Below, piece by piece: positions 32,274 through 44,730 of a DNA stretch of 64,000 nucleotides; within the stretch, counting starts at the first letter, position 1; every line of letters begins with the position of its first letter. The stretch covers positions 13,120,001 to 13,184,000 of the forward strand of contig CM057469.1 in the NCBI GenBank assembly GCA_030035585.1, in the 5' to 3' direction. The position numbers and the translations under genes were made by a program. The DNA comes from Dugong dugon (Eukaryota > Chordata > Mammalia > Sirenia > Dugongidae). A model generated the notes under the pieces. It ran no database searches and had not been told where the DNA came from. It saw only the letters and a program-made list of their open reading frames with translations.

Positions 32274-32593
32274 CCGCTGTGACAGCTGTTGAGTTGGCTC
32301 TGATTCATGGTGGCCCCCTGTATAACAATAAAACATTGCCTCGTCCTGTCTCATCTTCATGATCGCTGGTAATCGAACAATGAGCTACTGTCATCCATAG
32401 GATTTGCATTGTCTAATTTTTGGAAGTAGAACAGCAGGCCTTTCTTCTTAGTCTGTCTTATTCTGGAAGTTCCACTAAAACTTGTCCACCATGGATGGCC
32501 CTGCTGGTACTGGAAAAACTGGTGGCACAGCTTTCAGCACCATAGCAGCATGCAAGCCACCACAGTATGACAAACTGACAGATAAGTGGTGGC
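32274..32593 (-). mobile_element. RTE-derived composite (5' part plus short 3' tail)
   Basis: The reverse complement starts with the RTE 5' motif ctgtcagtttgtcatactgt, continues through aagacagactaagaagaaag, then goes to a short 3' tail ending gagccaactcaacagctg. Confidence 0.7.
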
Positions 32594-32679
32594 AACCCCC
32601 AATGAGGATGTCTATGCTTTGAAGTACAGGAAAGATGTTCTTCTAGGGGAAATAGGTAAGAATTATTCTGAGGCTAGGT

Positions 32680-32682
32680 GGC

Positions 32683-32717
<35 letters not shown>

Positions 32718-32753
32718 TGTGTGTGTGTGTGAGTGAGTGTGTGTGTATATGAT
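32680..32753. repeat. (GT)n microsatellite, interrupted
   Basis: gcgtgtgtgtgtgtg through gtatatgatg, with GAGT interruptions. Confidence 0.95.
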
Positions 32754-33496
32754 GAGTGGGCAAGCACGCATGTTGCCAAGGAGAAGAGGAAGAGAAAAAG
32801 GAGTTCGAGCCTGGGAAATCTGGGACTCTGTCTGGCCCACTTGAGTGGGATCGGCACAGAAGACTAGCCGTAGAGACTCTTCTCCCCTTTACTCAATGCA
32901 GAGAAGGAACTAGGAGACCCCCGGTACAGCACGGTCGGGAGCAGTGTTGGCAGGAAATAGAAGTTCCCACGGTGGGGCGTTGGGGAAACTTCCCAGCAAT
33001 GTGGTCTCACTGAAGCAAACTTTAGCTGCAGAGACTTTGGAAAAGGAGTAAGTACCAGGAGCAGCCTTAGAAGGAGTAGCTTTCATCGGAATCACAAAGG
33101 GGGCAGGTACTAGAGGAGCCACAGCTACCAGGGCAAGCATGGCCCTGAGTGGGAACTGGAGGACTCTCCTTTGAATCTGCTCTGATTATTCACCAGCAAG
33201 AGACCTTGTGTCTTTAGAAGAAAGTTCTCTCCGTCAAAACAGGCACCCACACAGTCTGACATCTCTTCAAAGGGGCTTGTGGAAAAAGAGAGTCATGAGG
33301 GTTCTCAAGGGTGAGAGAGGTTGGTTGTTGACAGCTCTGGGTTTCCTGACGAAGATGACTAGGAATGAGAAATCCCACCCAGGACCTGGCGGTACTTCTT
33401 CTTCCAGAAACTCTTAATGAAAGGGCAAGAGAAAAAGTGATTCCTGGAGCCTTTTCCGGGTTGATTACAGTGAGGGATATAATCCCCTTAGAGAAA
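32754..33496. other. Intron 2 interval, nothing recognised
   Basis: No identifiable repeat or coding signal. Confidence 0.4.
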
Positions 33497-33690
33497 AACA
33501 CAGGTTAGAATCCCTTCTCCACCACTGACTATCTGTGTGAACCTGGGAAAGATACACCACCTCTCTCAGCCTTGGTTTTCTAATCTCTATAATTAGAGTA
33601 ATAATAATACCTACTGCAATAAGTACTGTGAGATCAAATGAGCTCAGTAACAACTGGAATGTAGTAGGTGTTCCTTAAAGTATAGTTCTC
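33497..33690 (+). mobile_element. MIR SINE fragment
   Basis: Forward MIR: aatcccttctccaccactga, ctatctgtgtgaacctggga, ttggttttctaatctctata, gtagtaggtgttcctt. Confidence 0.75.
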
Positions 33691-33852
33691 ACAGCAGAGA
33701 AGGACTGAAAAGGAGCAACCACTGAGCTAGGAGGAAAGCCTACCCATGCGTGTCCTGGAAACCAAGTGAAGAAAGTTTATCAGGGAGGGATGATTGAGAT
33801 GAGGACTGAAAATTGACCACTGGATTTCAGAGCATGGAGAACATCAGTGCCA

Positions 33853-34043
33853 ATTGTTGTTGCTGTGTGCTGTCAAGCCGATTCTAACTCATGGCAACCC
33901 TGTAGGACAGAGCAGAACCGCCCCATAATCTTTACAGAAGCAGACTGCCACATCTTTCTCCCATGGAGCGGCTGGTGGGTTCGAACCTCCAACCTATCAG
34001 TTAGCAGCCGAGTACTTAACCACTGCACTACCAGGGCTCCTTT
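33853..34043 (-). mobile_element. AfroSINE type C
   Basis: attgttgttgctgtgtgctg tail, agcagactgccacatctttc middle, ccactgcactaccagggctc head. Confidence 0.92.
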
Positions 34044-35561
34044 CAGTGACAATAGCAGAGACATTTACCGTTTATCACATATCCAAGTACACCCTCATAT
34101 TTACCAGCCCCTTTGCAGTTAGGCAGGGCTATGTGGCTATTTCTTGTTGATGGACAGTGAGTGATGAGTGTCAGTCTGGGCCAAAACATTTAGGAACAAG
34201 CATACAAACCTCTAGTTTGTTCTTCCCCTGCTCTTGTGACCCGGAAGCTATATGTTCTAGATAACATAGCTATAAGACACAAATAGCCTGAATCCCTGAG
34301 TCACTGCTTGGAAGAGAGCTGCCCTGGAGAGGCACAAGAGCCACAGCAAACCATGTGTGGACAAGAAACAAACCTTTAGATGTTAAGCTACTTTAAAAAA
34401 AATAAATTGTGGTTGCTATACTTTCTTTCCCTTCAGTGGAATAATGATGGTGCTACATTTTGGCTGTTCATGGATTCTTGTAATGGAGCAGGATTTTGGC
34501 CAACCAGGGAGCTAGAGTAGGATCTCCTGGACCACTGACCTCCTGGGGAGTTCTGGGAACCATCTGAGCTTTGTTCTTCCTTCTCCTAATTCAAATTATA
34601 TACGGAATGGGTTTGTTTGTTTTACTCCACAAATAAGGATCCCCTAGAACTCCCCACCCATTGTATAGTAGGCTAAGGGCTTCTGGGAAACAGCAAACAG
34701 ACCCCAACCACAACAATAAAGTCATTGTTCTATTGCTCTGCTCTTTCGATTTATTTTCTTAAGTCCACCAGGAGACTTAATAATCTTGAGTCAAGCTTTG
34801 CTAAAAAAGTAATCTCTAGATTCCAAAATTTCCATTTACATATTAAAAGCAAAGCTTGAAGGTCTGAACACCTAGTGTTATTATAAACCATAGGTAGCAA
34901 GAACTCAAGCCATAGCTTAAGGGAATTTCCTGAACACCAAAGGAAGAAGTGGAGATGCTTCTTGGCTCACGTAAAAGGAGAGAGGATGGAAAGAAAAGAA
35001 AAAGGTCAGACACTGGAAACTTTGCAATAGTCCCACCTCCACCTTGAGGCTGAACAATGGCTGGAGCAACAACAATATGAAAAACGCAGATAGCTTGAAG
35101 AGAAAGCAAAGCGGAGGACTTATGCCTGGCTTCCTATTTAGGACCCTGGGAACAGAATAAAATGGCAGCATGGAGTATTTAGGCAGAAAGGAGATGAGAG
35201 AAGAGAGAAAGTAGCAGCCCCAAGTCTCGTTCAGTGTCACAGTTACTCAGGAGGCCTGCCATGGCTTATTCCCATGGTGACAACCTATGGAAAAGGACAG
35301 GTCAATCCCATTGTCAAGGCTGTGGGGTAGACTGCATGAGTCAGGGACTGGATGGAGAATGTGAAGTGTCGTGTCTACAGCACCAGCAAGCACCGAGTCA
35401 GTCAGAGAAGGACCACTGAACCCCGACTGTACCAGGAGAACAGACACACAGTATGCTAGTCACACCTCCAGGACACCAGCAACGACCCAGGGGACAGCAC
35501 CAAGCTGAGCACAATGATGAGCCAGCCCTTCCCACATCTCCAGGAGAACCTTTTGGACTTC
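34044..35561. other. Intron 2 interval, nothing recognised
   Basis: 1.5 kb without a SINE. AT-moderate, no coding signal. Confidence 0.45.
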
Positions 35562-35768
35562 CTTGGAGTCCCAGGGTAGTGCAAACAGTTAACATGTTTG
35601 GCTGCTAACCAAAAGGTTGATGGTTTGAATCCACCCATAGGCACCTCAGAAGAAAGGCCTGGTAATCTACTTCTGAAAAGCAAGCCATTGAAAACCCTAT
35701 GGAACACAGTTCTACTCTGACAAACAAAGGGTCGCTATGAGTCAGAGTCGAATCCACGGCATCTGGTT
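35562..35768 (+). mobile_element. AfroSINE type B
   Basis: ttggagtcccagggtagtgc head, gcacctcagaagaaaggcct middle, gagtcgaatccacggcatct tail. Confidence 0.92.
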
Positions 35769-35811
35769 GTATCCAGGGAGAAGGGGAAGAAGCAAACCTT
35801 TAAGAAAAGAG

Positions 35812-36042
35812 TTGTTGTTGTTGTTGCTGCTGCTGCTGTTGTTGCTGGGTGCCATGGAGTCGATTCCGACTCATAGGGACCCTATAGGACAGAGTAGAAC
35901 TTCCCCATAGCATTTCCTAGGCAATAATATTTATGTCAGCAGAGCGCCAGGTCTTTTCTCCCACGGAGCAGCTGGTGGGTTCCAACCACTAACCTTTCAG
36001 TTAGCAGCCAAGCACTTAACCATTGTGCCACCAGGGCTTCTT
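35812..36042 (-). mobile_element. AfroSINE type C with (TTG/CTG)n tail
   Basis: Begins with a trinucleotide run (gttgttgttgttgctgctgc), then gggtgccatggagtcgattc, and head cattgtgccaccagggcttc. Faces the plus-strand copy at 35562. Confidence 0.92.
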
Positions 36043-36420
36043 TTAAGAAGAGAGAAACCACCCAAATAAAGTAATTGAACAAGGAATATGTATCCAAAAG
36101 ACATGAGAACCTGCAACAGGCAGAAATAGAGATACCTTTAATTGGACACTTGATGCTTCCCTCCCACTCATTGTCACTGGAAATCGAGGCTCCAGAGCAA
36201 GCTGAGAACAGTCAACAAAAGTAAAGAATGCTATGCTGATCGTACATCGAAATGTAATGTAAAGATCTTGACCCTGCTAAAACATGCTTGTTTTTTAGCA
36301 ACCCATCTTCAATATTTTATCACAGCTGAGGCATCCTTTGCCTGCTCTTCCATGTAAGGCTGCTCGAAGTGTTTTATACACACGGCAGTCATTCTAGCTC
36401 CGCACATACCGCCGGGAAAT

Positions 36421-36895
36421 CAGGGCTCTGAACTGGTTCAAACTAGTTCAGTCCTGGCCGAGGAAGCGAAGCCAGAACAGACCCGAATTTTTACAGTTTT
36501 GGTGTTCCAGAACAATAATCGGAACAGGACAAATTACGGGTCAAAGCCCTGGAGTGGGAGACTCAGAAGAGGTGTAGTGAGCCCTTTCGGGAGCCTGATG
36601 TGTGAGACTGGATTATTGGCAGGACTGTGGAGAGCAGCACACATTCAAAGCAGTGTGGTTGGCCACCATTTTTGAGTGGGACATTGCTGTTTCCAACTCT
36701 GCTCAAAATCCAACGGGCAAGAGACTTTTGCCCTTGTTTTCTAAGAGGGCGATTAAGTTTTTAGCAAGGCTTCACCTGGTAATTTTTCCCGTTCCAGTTA
36801 TTGTTCCAGTTCACCCAAATTTTAAAAATTCGGGTCTGTTCCAGTTTCACTTCCTCAGCCATGACTGAACCGGGAAGAACCAGTTCAAAGCCCTG
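36421..36895. mobile_element. Foldback hAT-type DNA transposon (non-autonomous)
   Basis: 475 bases. The left end cagggctctgaactggttc and the right end read in reverse, cagggctttgaactggttc, begin inverted repeats that stay alignable for roughly 130 bases (both arms contain agacccgaattttta). It is flanked by 8-base sequences cgggaaat (36413-36420) and caagaaat (36896-36903), 6 of 8 identical, the size expected for hAT target duplications. It has no transposase coding. Confidence 0.85.
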
Positions 36896-37332
36896 CAAGA
36901 AATCACAGAAGCTGCCCTCCCTCCAGCGAAGGAACTTGCCTCATCAAGCCCTCAGCATTTAGTGTATGCCATTCTGACTATGTTCAAAAAGCACGTGCAC
37001 ACACACACACGCTTTTGACTCATTTTGTTGACAATTCCCATCTCTCTAGCTAGACTGAGAGATCTCTGGAGGCAGACTCTCGGCTTCATCCTTTTCATAG
37101 AATCCAGCATGAAATACTTACTGAACAAAATGACTTTGTTATGATTTTGTCAAAACTGATTTGAAAATGTGTACCTTGACTACCAGCAGATTTAGCCCAT
37201 TTTGCAGTTGATATCTCAAATAGGGAGAGATGAAATACCTATATTACTGCTTTATAAGGCTAGAACCAGATTTACAGCTACTGTCTTAGTTAATAAGCTC
37301 CTAGAATATAGGGATATCGAGCAAGAACAGGA
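36896..37332. other. Intron 2 interval, nothing recognised
   Basis: Contains a short (CA)n run at about 36997-37011 and nothing else recognised. Confidence 0.4.
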
Positions 37333-37550
37333 CTTCTCAAGCTCTGCACTGTGGACATTCTGGACCAGATAATTCTGTGTTGGGGGGGCTTCCCGGTGGT
37401 CTGTAGGATGTTCAGCAGCAACCCTGGCCTCTACCCACCAGAAGCCAACGGCATCCCCCAGTCTGACAGCGAAAAATGTCTTCAGACATCACCAAATGCC
37501 TCCCAGAGGGAAAAAACCACCCACCTCCCATTCAGAACTACTGAGTTAGT
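37333..37550 (-). mobile_element. MER20-like hAT element
   Basis: Reverse MER20 landmarks: aagctctgcactgtggacat, gaccagataattctgtgttg, tgtaggatgttcagcagcaa and ccctggcctctacccaccag. Confidence 0.78.
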
Positions 37551-37725
37551 CGGAACCAGTTTTACCACAGTAGAATCAGGGGTTGAGGAAAGCTTCCTGC
37601 ACTGGAGGGAGGATGGACAAAATGGCTTCTCAGAAGTCTACTGTTCTAAACAGTTGCTTGGTATTTTATAAATGCTGCTGCCAGTGCCAATAATGATACC
37701 TCTCTAGCCTCTCCCTACTACTGAG

Positions 37726-37926
37726 AATCCCTGGGTCAGTGTAAGGGGTTAACACATGGCTACTAATCAAAAGCTTGGAAGTTTGAGTCCTCCCAGAGGT
37801 ACCTCAGAAGAAAGTCCTGGTGATCACCTTCAGAAAAATCAGCCATTGCAAACCCCATGGAGCACAGTTCTACTCTGAAACACATAGGGTCGCCATGAGT
37901 AGGAGTCAATTTGACAGTAACTGGTA
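37726..37926 (+). mobile_element. AfroSINE type B
   Basis: gaatccctgggtcagtgtaa head, cagaggtacctcagaagaaa middle, caatttgacagtaactggta tail. Confidence 0.92.
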
Positions 37927-38385
37927 ACTGGTTTCTGCTAATAAGGGGCAATTCCACTGCTCTTCCAGGATCCAGGGCAAAACAGGATCTTCGGTGCCTC
38001 CAGAATAGCAGGTGGAGGTTCTGCCAGCACCACAGGCTCTGTCTGCAGCGGGTCTCTGCTTTCCCTCACACAGACAGCACTGAGCCATGAGGAATGTGTC
38101 CATGAGTGGCGGCTCACACTCAGCGCTGCCCACCGTGAGCCCCTGCCCCTCGGTCAGCTTCACCATCATCCCTTCATCCCATGACCACAGACCTGCTCTG
38201 GGTCCTCCACATCTTCTTTGAGCTTGCAGAGGCACTTGGAGTTAATGGACCTCGAATGTCTGGAAGTTGCCCTCAATAAACCCTGCTAAGTCCTCAAGTA
38301 GGTTAATCCAGTGGTTTCTGGGCAGGGTGAGTTCCTACATAATGGAAGTGAGAAAAAAACCACTATAGGCATGGTCCTTCACCCT

Positions 38386-38815
38386 CTATTCTGGGTTGCA
38401 CTGTGTCCCCCAAAAAGATATGAAGACCTAACCTCTGGTACCTGTGATTGTAACCTTGTTTGGAAATAGAGCCTTTGCAGATGTAATTAGCTTCGTTAAA
38501 ATGAGGTCACACTGGATTAGATCAGGCCCTAAATCCAATGACTGGTGTCCTTACAAGAAGAGGAGGGGACTCACAGAGACACCGGGAAGAAGGCCACGTG
38601 ACAACAGAGACAGAGATTGGAGTGACTCATCTACACACCAGTGGACACCCAGGGGCAAGGAAAGATTCTTCTTTAGAACCTCCAGAGGGAGCACGGGACT
38701 GCGACACCTTGGTTTTAGGCTTCTAGCCTCCAGAACTGAGAGAGAATAAATTTCTGTTGTTTTAAGGCACCTGGTTTGCGGTTCTTCGTTACAGAAGCTC
38801 TGAGAAACGTATACC
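38386..38815 (+). mobile_element. MaLR (MLT-like) solo LTR
   Basis: gggttgcactgtgtccccca, tctggtacctgtgattgtaa, gcctttgcagatgtaattag, cctccagaactgagagagaa, taaatttctgttgttttaag. Confidence 0.82.
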
Positions 38816-39239
38816 CTCCAAGACAGAGTTCCTGAAACCACATAAGCCACCGCGCTGCTGTGCACTGCACAGGACTTTCTAAGGCCTTCCTGTATTTGAA
38901 TCTCCTGGTGCTTTGCGCCAGATGAAGCGGGAACTAAATCCCCATTCCCTGATGAGTAAAGTTGAGGTCTGAGCAGTTAAGTGACTTCTCAATGTCAGGA
39001 GCCAGTGTCAAAGCCAGGAGTAGCCCAGCGAGACTACTGACTGGAGACATTCCCCACAGCTTGCAGCACCCCTCAGAAGCAGAAGTGAACAGGATTATCA
39101 CCATTTGGAACACAAGCCCTGGACTTCTGGGCAAAAGGAGCGAGCCATTTCAGGCACTGTCCCTTCTCCCCTCAAATCACACATATCTCTTCATCAGCCT
39201 CCCCTGGTCCTCACCTCACATTTGCCCTCTAACCCTCAG

Positions 39240-39436
39240 CAAACATTTATTTCACCCTCCGACCTTCCTCATATAATAGCGTCTGCTTATATTGCAATAA
39301 GATAACATGGTTGCTACTTCTCAGAGTTATTATGAAGATAAGAATGAGATCATACGTGTAAAGTGTTTGGCTTAGTGTCCGCCAGAGAGTAAGCCCGCAA
39401 CGAACCTCCTTATTATCACCTAAATAAATAAATAAC
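39240..39436 (+). mobile_element. MIR-like fragment
   Basis: cttctcagagttattatgaa, gatcatacgtgtaaagtgtt, tggcttagtgtccgccagag. Weakly diagnostic. Confidence 0.45.
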
Positions 39437-39502
39437 CAAAATACAGAGGAGCCTAAGCAAGTCAATCAGCAAACATTTATTGTCTGCTGCACATAAAAAA
39501 GG

Positions 39503-39650
39503 TGGCGCAAACAGTTAAGTCCTCAACTACTAGCCAAAAGGTTGGCGGTTCAAACCTATCAAGAAACACCTCGGAAGGCAGACCTGGAGATCTGTTTCTG
39601 AAAGGTCACAGCCTTGAAAACCCTACGGAGCAGTTCTACTCTGCACACAA
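39503..39650 (+). mobile_element. AfroSINE type B, both ends degraded
   Basis: ggtggcgcaaacagttaagt, aaaaggttggcggttcaaac, aaccctacggagcagttcta. Lacks the 3' gagtc...cgactc tail. Confidence 0.82.
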
Positions 39651-40009
39651 ATAACAACGCCTACAGAAAAACAAAAATAAAAGTTGTACCAGGAAGCTGG
39701 TGGGGTAACTCCCTATACCAACCCCGTGTTTGATTTATGAAGCGGGATTCACCACCGCCTTGCCCCCACTTCCTGCCTCTCCTCCTGAGTCCTCCGTCTT
39801 AGGCATCAGAACCACTCGTGTCTCCGTTGCTCCAACCAAACAACTGGGAGTCATTTGATTCCTTTTCTCTCACTCCACCCATATCCGATTGCTTCCCAAA
39901 GTTTTTGGTTTTATTCCTAAAAAGCTCTTGAATCCTGTCCCTCCTCTCTAACACCACTGCCATTGCCTTCTCTCCTACTGGGACTATAAAGGACCCTCTT
40001 TCTCTGAAT

Positions 40010-40207
40010 GAGCCCTGGTGGCACAGTGGTTAAGGCACTCGACTGCTAACTGGAAGGTCAGAGGTTCAAACCCACCAGGTGCTCTGCGGAAAAAAGATGT
40101 AGCAAGATCATAGCCCTGGAAACCCTGTAGGACAGTTCTACTCTGTCCTATAGGGTGGCTATAAGCCAGAATCAACTCCACAGCAGTGGGCTGGTTTGAG
40201 TTTTGGT
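40010..40207 (+). mobile_element. AfroSINE type C
   Basis: tgagccctggtggcacagtg head, aaaaagatgtagcaagatca middle, caactccacagcagtgggct tail. Confidence 0.9.
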
Positions 40208-40870
40208 TTCTCTGAATATTCATTATCCAGGAGCTGTAATTAGAAGGTTGTAGAAAGAAACAAAACTGTCACAACATGAAAATATTCATCCATGTGCACT
40301 CAAACATCCTGCCCACTAAACGCTAGTAGCTGTCCCTACCAGTCACACCTGTCTTACCTGCATTTGCAATGCAGAGTGATGGTAAAGTGGCACTGAACTA
40401 TTTGCTAAAGTTGTAGGATTTCATGAAGTTGATGGAAGTGACATTGCAGAGCTGCTGCCAAGCCCTGCCAAAGGAGAACTTGGCAGAGTTAAAGTAGTTG
40501 TAGCTGAGGGAGAGGAAATTGACTGGGATGAAGGCAGGATTGACATTTCAAAAGCAAGTGGTTTGAGCTATTAAAGGATTGAGAGGAACCCTTGGGAAAA
40601 CTGATAAAGTGAATATTTTCATGATTCTGCTTAGAAAGTCAAACGCAAAGTGGAAGGTGCTGCATCTTACTGTCTTGTAATTTTTTCAGAAAAAAATTAC
40701 ATCTCTCAAAAAGTCAAAAGTGGATTCATTCCTTGTTCTAAGATTTAGCTCAAAGCTGCGATTATTACATGAATATAATGAAATATAAGATATTTTGTTT
40801 TCGTAATTTTTTTGTTTTATTTTTTCAAAGAATAAACCAATCAAACCTTTTTAAACACTGTTTATTAAGA
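40208..40870. other. Intron 2 interval, nothing recognised
   Basis: Between a SINE and the L1 insertion. No intact frame at 40375-40720, where I considered a processed pseudogene and found none recognisable. Confidence 0.4.
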
Positions 40871-40887
40871 AGCGTGGGTCTCATTCA

Positions 40888-42421
40888 GGTGAGTAACATA
40901 CACATGAGGAAATACTCGCGATCATTAGCCATTAGAGAAATACAAATCAAAACCACAATGAGATACCATCTCACCCCAGCATTACTGCCACTAACCAAAA
41001 AAACAGAAAACAACACACGTTGGAGAGGTTGTGGGGAAACTGGAACTTTTATGCACTGCTAGTGGGAATGTAAAATGGTATAACCGCTATGGAAAATTAT
41101 ATGGCGCCTCTTTAAAAAATTAGAAATAGAAATACCATAGGATCCAGCAATCCCACTCCTAGAAATATATCCTAGAGAAATAAGAGCCATCACACAAATA
41201 GACATATGCACACCCACGCTCATTGCAACATTATTCACAATAGCAAAAAGATGGAAACAACCTAAGTGTCCATCAACAGGTGAATGGATAAACAAATTAT
41301 GGTACATACACACAATGGAACAGTATTGAATGATAAAGAACAATGATGAATCCATGAAACATCTCACAACATGGATGAATCTGAAGGGCGTTATACTGAG
41401 TGAAATAAGTCAGTCACAAAAGGACAAATATTGTATGAGACCAATATTATAAAAACCGAAGAAAAGGTTTACACACAGAAAAAAACAATCTTTGATGGTT
41501 ACGAGAGAAGGGAGAGGTGGGAATGGAAATCACTAACTAGAGAGTAGACAAGTGTTCACTTTGGTGAAGGGAAAGACAACACTTAATATAGGGGAAGTCA
41601 GCACAGCTTGACCAAGGCAAAGTTATAGAAACTTCCTAGACACATCCAAACACCTTGAGGGACTGAGTTACTTGTGCAGATGGCTGGGGACCGTGGTCTC
41701 AGGGACGTCTAGGTCAAATGGCATAACACAGTTCATAAACAATATGCTCTATATCCTACTTTGGTGAGTAGCATCTGGGATCTTAAAAGCTCACATCTAA
41801 GATACATCTATATTGGTCCCATCCTGTCCAGAGCAAAGAGGAATGAAGAAAACCAAAGACACATGGAAAATATTAGTCCATAGGACCACATGAACCACAG
41901 CCTCCACCAACCTAAACCCAGAAGAACTAGATGGTGCATGGCTACCACCATCAACTCCTCTGACACGGATCACAATACAGGGTCCCGGACAGAGTGGGAG
42001 AAATGTAGAACAAAATTAAAATTCACAAAAAAAAAAGATCAAACTTACTGGTCTAACAGAAACTGGAGGAACCCCCGAGAATATGGCCCCCAGACACCCT
42101 CCTAACTCAACGTTCAGCCAAAGATTAGACAGGCCTATAAAACGAACAATAACACAGAGGGAGAAAATGCTTCTTAGTCCAACCAATATACGAGACCAAA
42201 TGGGCAACACAGGCCCAAAAGCGAAGGCAGGAGGCAGGAAGGGACAGGAAACCTGGGCAAATGGACACAAGAGAACGCAGGGTGCACAGGGAAAGGGGAG
42301 AGTGCTGACACATTTCAGGGATTGCAACCAATGTCACAAAACAATTTGTGTATAAATTTTTGCATGAGAAGCTCATTTGTGCCGCAAACTTTCAACTAAA
42401 GCACAATAAAATAATAATAAA
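40888..42421 (+). mobile_element. L1 LINE, 5'-truncated 1.5-kb copy
   Basis: Sense-strand L1 ORF2 end (caaaaccacaatgagatacc, atccagcaatcccactccta, aacaacctaagtgtccatca) is followed by about 0.9 kb of 3' UTR and an aataaaataataataaaaag tail. The 3' UTR end resembles the fragment at 49795, so it is an L1 lineage active in this genome's ancestry. The flanks gcgtgggtctcatt and tcatgggtctccatt look like a diverged target duplication. ORF2 is not intact. Confidence 0.9.
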
Positions 42422-42507
42422 AAGAATCATGGGTCTCCATTTTACTGTTAGCGGCCTCCTGCCAATGCCAGTCATCCTCAAGTTATGAGGGTTCCTTATC
42501 TTGCAGG

Positions 42508-42706
42508 GGGTCCTCGGTGGTGCAGAAGGTTAGCTCGCTCGGCTGCTAACCAGAAGGTTGGAGGTTTGAGTCCAGAGGCACCTCAGAAGAAAGGCCTGGT
42601 GATCCACTTCCAAAAAGCCAGCCACTGAAAACCCTACGGAGGACAGTTCTACTCTGACACACACAAAGCCGCCATGAGTAGAAGTCAACTTGACAGCAGC
42701 TGGTTC
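42508..42706 (+). mobile_element. AfroSINE type B
   Basis: gggtcctcggtggtgcagaa head, agaggcacctcagaagaaag middle, caacttgacagcagctggtt tail. Confidence 0.92.
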
Positions 42707-42739
42707 TTGTATTGTAATTGTCTGCTGTTCCCATTCCCT

Positions 42740-42875
42740 GCACTGCAGCAAATCTGGCTGTACAGCTCCCTTGTTTAAACACCTTCGCTGATTCCCCACT
42801 GCCCTTAGGAATAAAGTCCAAAATTCTTAACACATCATCAAAGCCCTGCACGATCTGACCACAGGACTGCCCTCC
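42740..42875. mobile_element. Old LINE (L2-like) fragment
   Basis: cttcgctgattccccactgc, ccttaggaataaagtccaaa and agccctgcacgatctgacca are typical of L2-type relics. Confidence 0.55.
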
Positions 42876-44531
42876 ACTCTCAGCTTCTACACTCCCTGCT
42901 TCCTGCTCTCTCTATGCTCCAGCCCCACCACTTCCTGCAGGTGCTCCCCGTGGTGGCCATGCTCTTTCTGGTCCAACGATCTTTGTTCATATTATTTCTC
43001 TCTTTACCAGGAGAGGAGAGAGAGTGCCTGTTGTGTCTCCTCTTTCCTGAGTCTGCCATGCTTGATACAGACAACAAGGCACTTTATGAATATTGATAAA
43101 AGAATGAATGAGCTCTGAGAGTGCTTCCTAATTCTGACAAATTAGTCCGTCAAATAAACCACGAGTCTCTTCACTTCCACAAGCACCCCACCACCAACTA
43201 GACCTGAATCCAGCATCATTCAGCACTATGAACACCATCCCCCACTCTATCTGTACATTAAGAACGTAGCACACATCACTGGAATATCTTTCTCATTTTA
43301 TGGCTGCATTTTAGCAAGAGACCATTGTTCTAGAAGCAAGACCCCGGAGTACCCCAACCCCTGGCATCACAGGTGTCCATAAACTCGAGAAGTTCCTGGT
43401 GTCATATTCTCAGCAGGGTGTGGGGTGTTAGGATCACTCTGGGAGAAGCGTCACCACTACGATTTCAAAGATTCACCCCAACGATTACTGGTATTTCTTC
43501 TGAGCAATGGCAGTGTGACTCATTTATGGCAACTATAATTTTTATATCCTCAAAATAACTCCTTTCAAACTGTACTACGTATAATAAAGCACACTAAAAA
43601 ATCCACTTCAGCGGCCCCTTCTAGGTTGCCTTGCACCTCCACTCCCTGGTTCCCATGGCAACCCAGAAAACCCTCTCAGACCTGACAGCAGGGTGGGGGC
43701 AGCTCAGCATGGAGGGGAGGCTCCAACACGTGGCAACATTCAGCTGAGGACAATTCGAGGCCAGGGGTCTTCAGCTTCCAGAAGCTGTAGAGCACCCCAG
43801 AGAGCTGATGTACTTCAGAACGGAACGAAAACCCGGGAAAGGCTGGCAGGTCATCTTTGAGCCGGAGGCCATCTTGCTTTACTTTCTAAGTTATCAGTGA
43901 GGAGGAAGAAAAAAAGAAAACTCTTCACAGCTGAGGGGACTTAGTCAGATTATTTCAGTCTCTTCTAGGCGCTCATGAAGCCCACCAGGCCAATTTTCAT
44001 CTAATTTCTGCTATTGTTGAAGGAATAAAGCTCAATGATGTGAAACTGCTTCTGGACTTTCTGCTTTTTTTCCCCCCACCCCCAACTTTAAATCAGACCT
44101 TTAATGCTATTTAGAGAAGGGAAATTTCTCAGTAAATTATAAACGGGATTGTTTCACCCAACGGGAAAAACCACTAAGTCAATATGTTTGGGGCTTATGT
44201 AAATACACCTGACAGCTGGTTACAAGGCAAAGTGGCTTGCTTGCTGAGTTTATAATGATAATGCCTTTTGGATTCAAAAAGAAGACAGAATGCTAGAACC
44301 CAGGTCTAATGGAGAAAAAAATAACAAGACGAGCTCGAAGATTCCATAGTTAGCCCCGACCAGAGTTGGAATGCACATGGCGCAGTACAAAGTGGTGTCC
44401 CACTGCGTATGCCGTAAGCAGCCCGTGACAGGTGATTAAATGCCCCCCTCACTCCTAAAATGACTGTAAATTACATGGCACTCCCAAATGGGTGGCAGGG
44501 ATCATAAGGTTTCCAAATACACATGTGGGTC
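42876..44531. other. Intron 2 interval, nothing recognised
   Basis: 1.65 kb with no SINE and no gene. Confidence 0.45.
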
Positions 44532-44730
44532 CTTGTTGTTAGTTACCATTGAGTCAATTCCAACTCATTGCACACCACGTGTGCAGAGTAGAACTGTGCT
44601 CCATAGGGTTTTCAAGGCTGTGACATTTCTGAAGCAGATCACCAGGTCTGTCTTCTGAGGTGTCGCTGGGTGTGTTTGAACCACCAAACTTTCAGCTAGA
44701 AGTTGAGCGCTTAACCATTTGCACCACCAA
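44532..44730 (-). mobile_element. AfroSINE type B
   Basis: ttgttgttagttaccattga tail, gcagatcaccaggtctgtct middle, ccatttgcaccacc head. Confidence 0.88.

Noticed and set aside
40375-40720. Processed pseudogene candidate
   Set aside because: Translations show stops in every frame and no recognisable protein.
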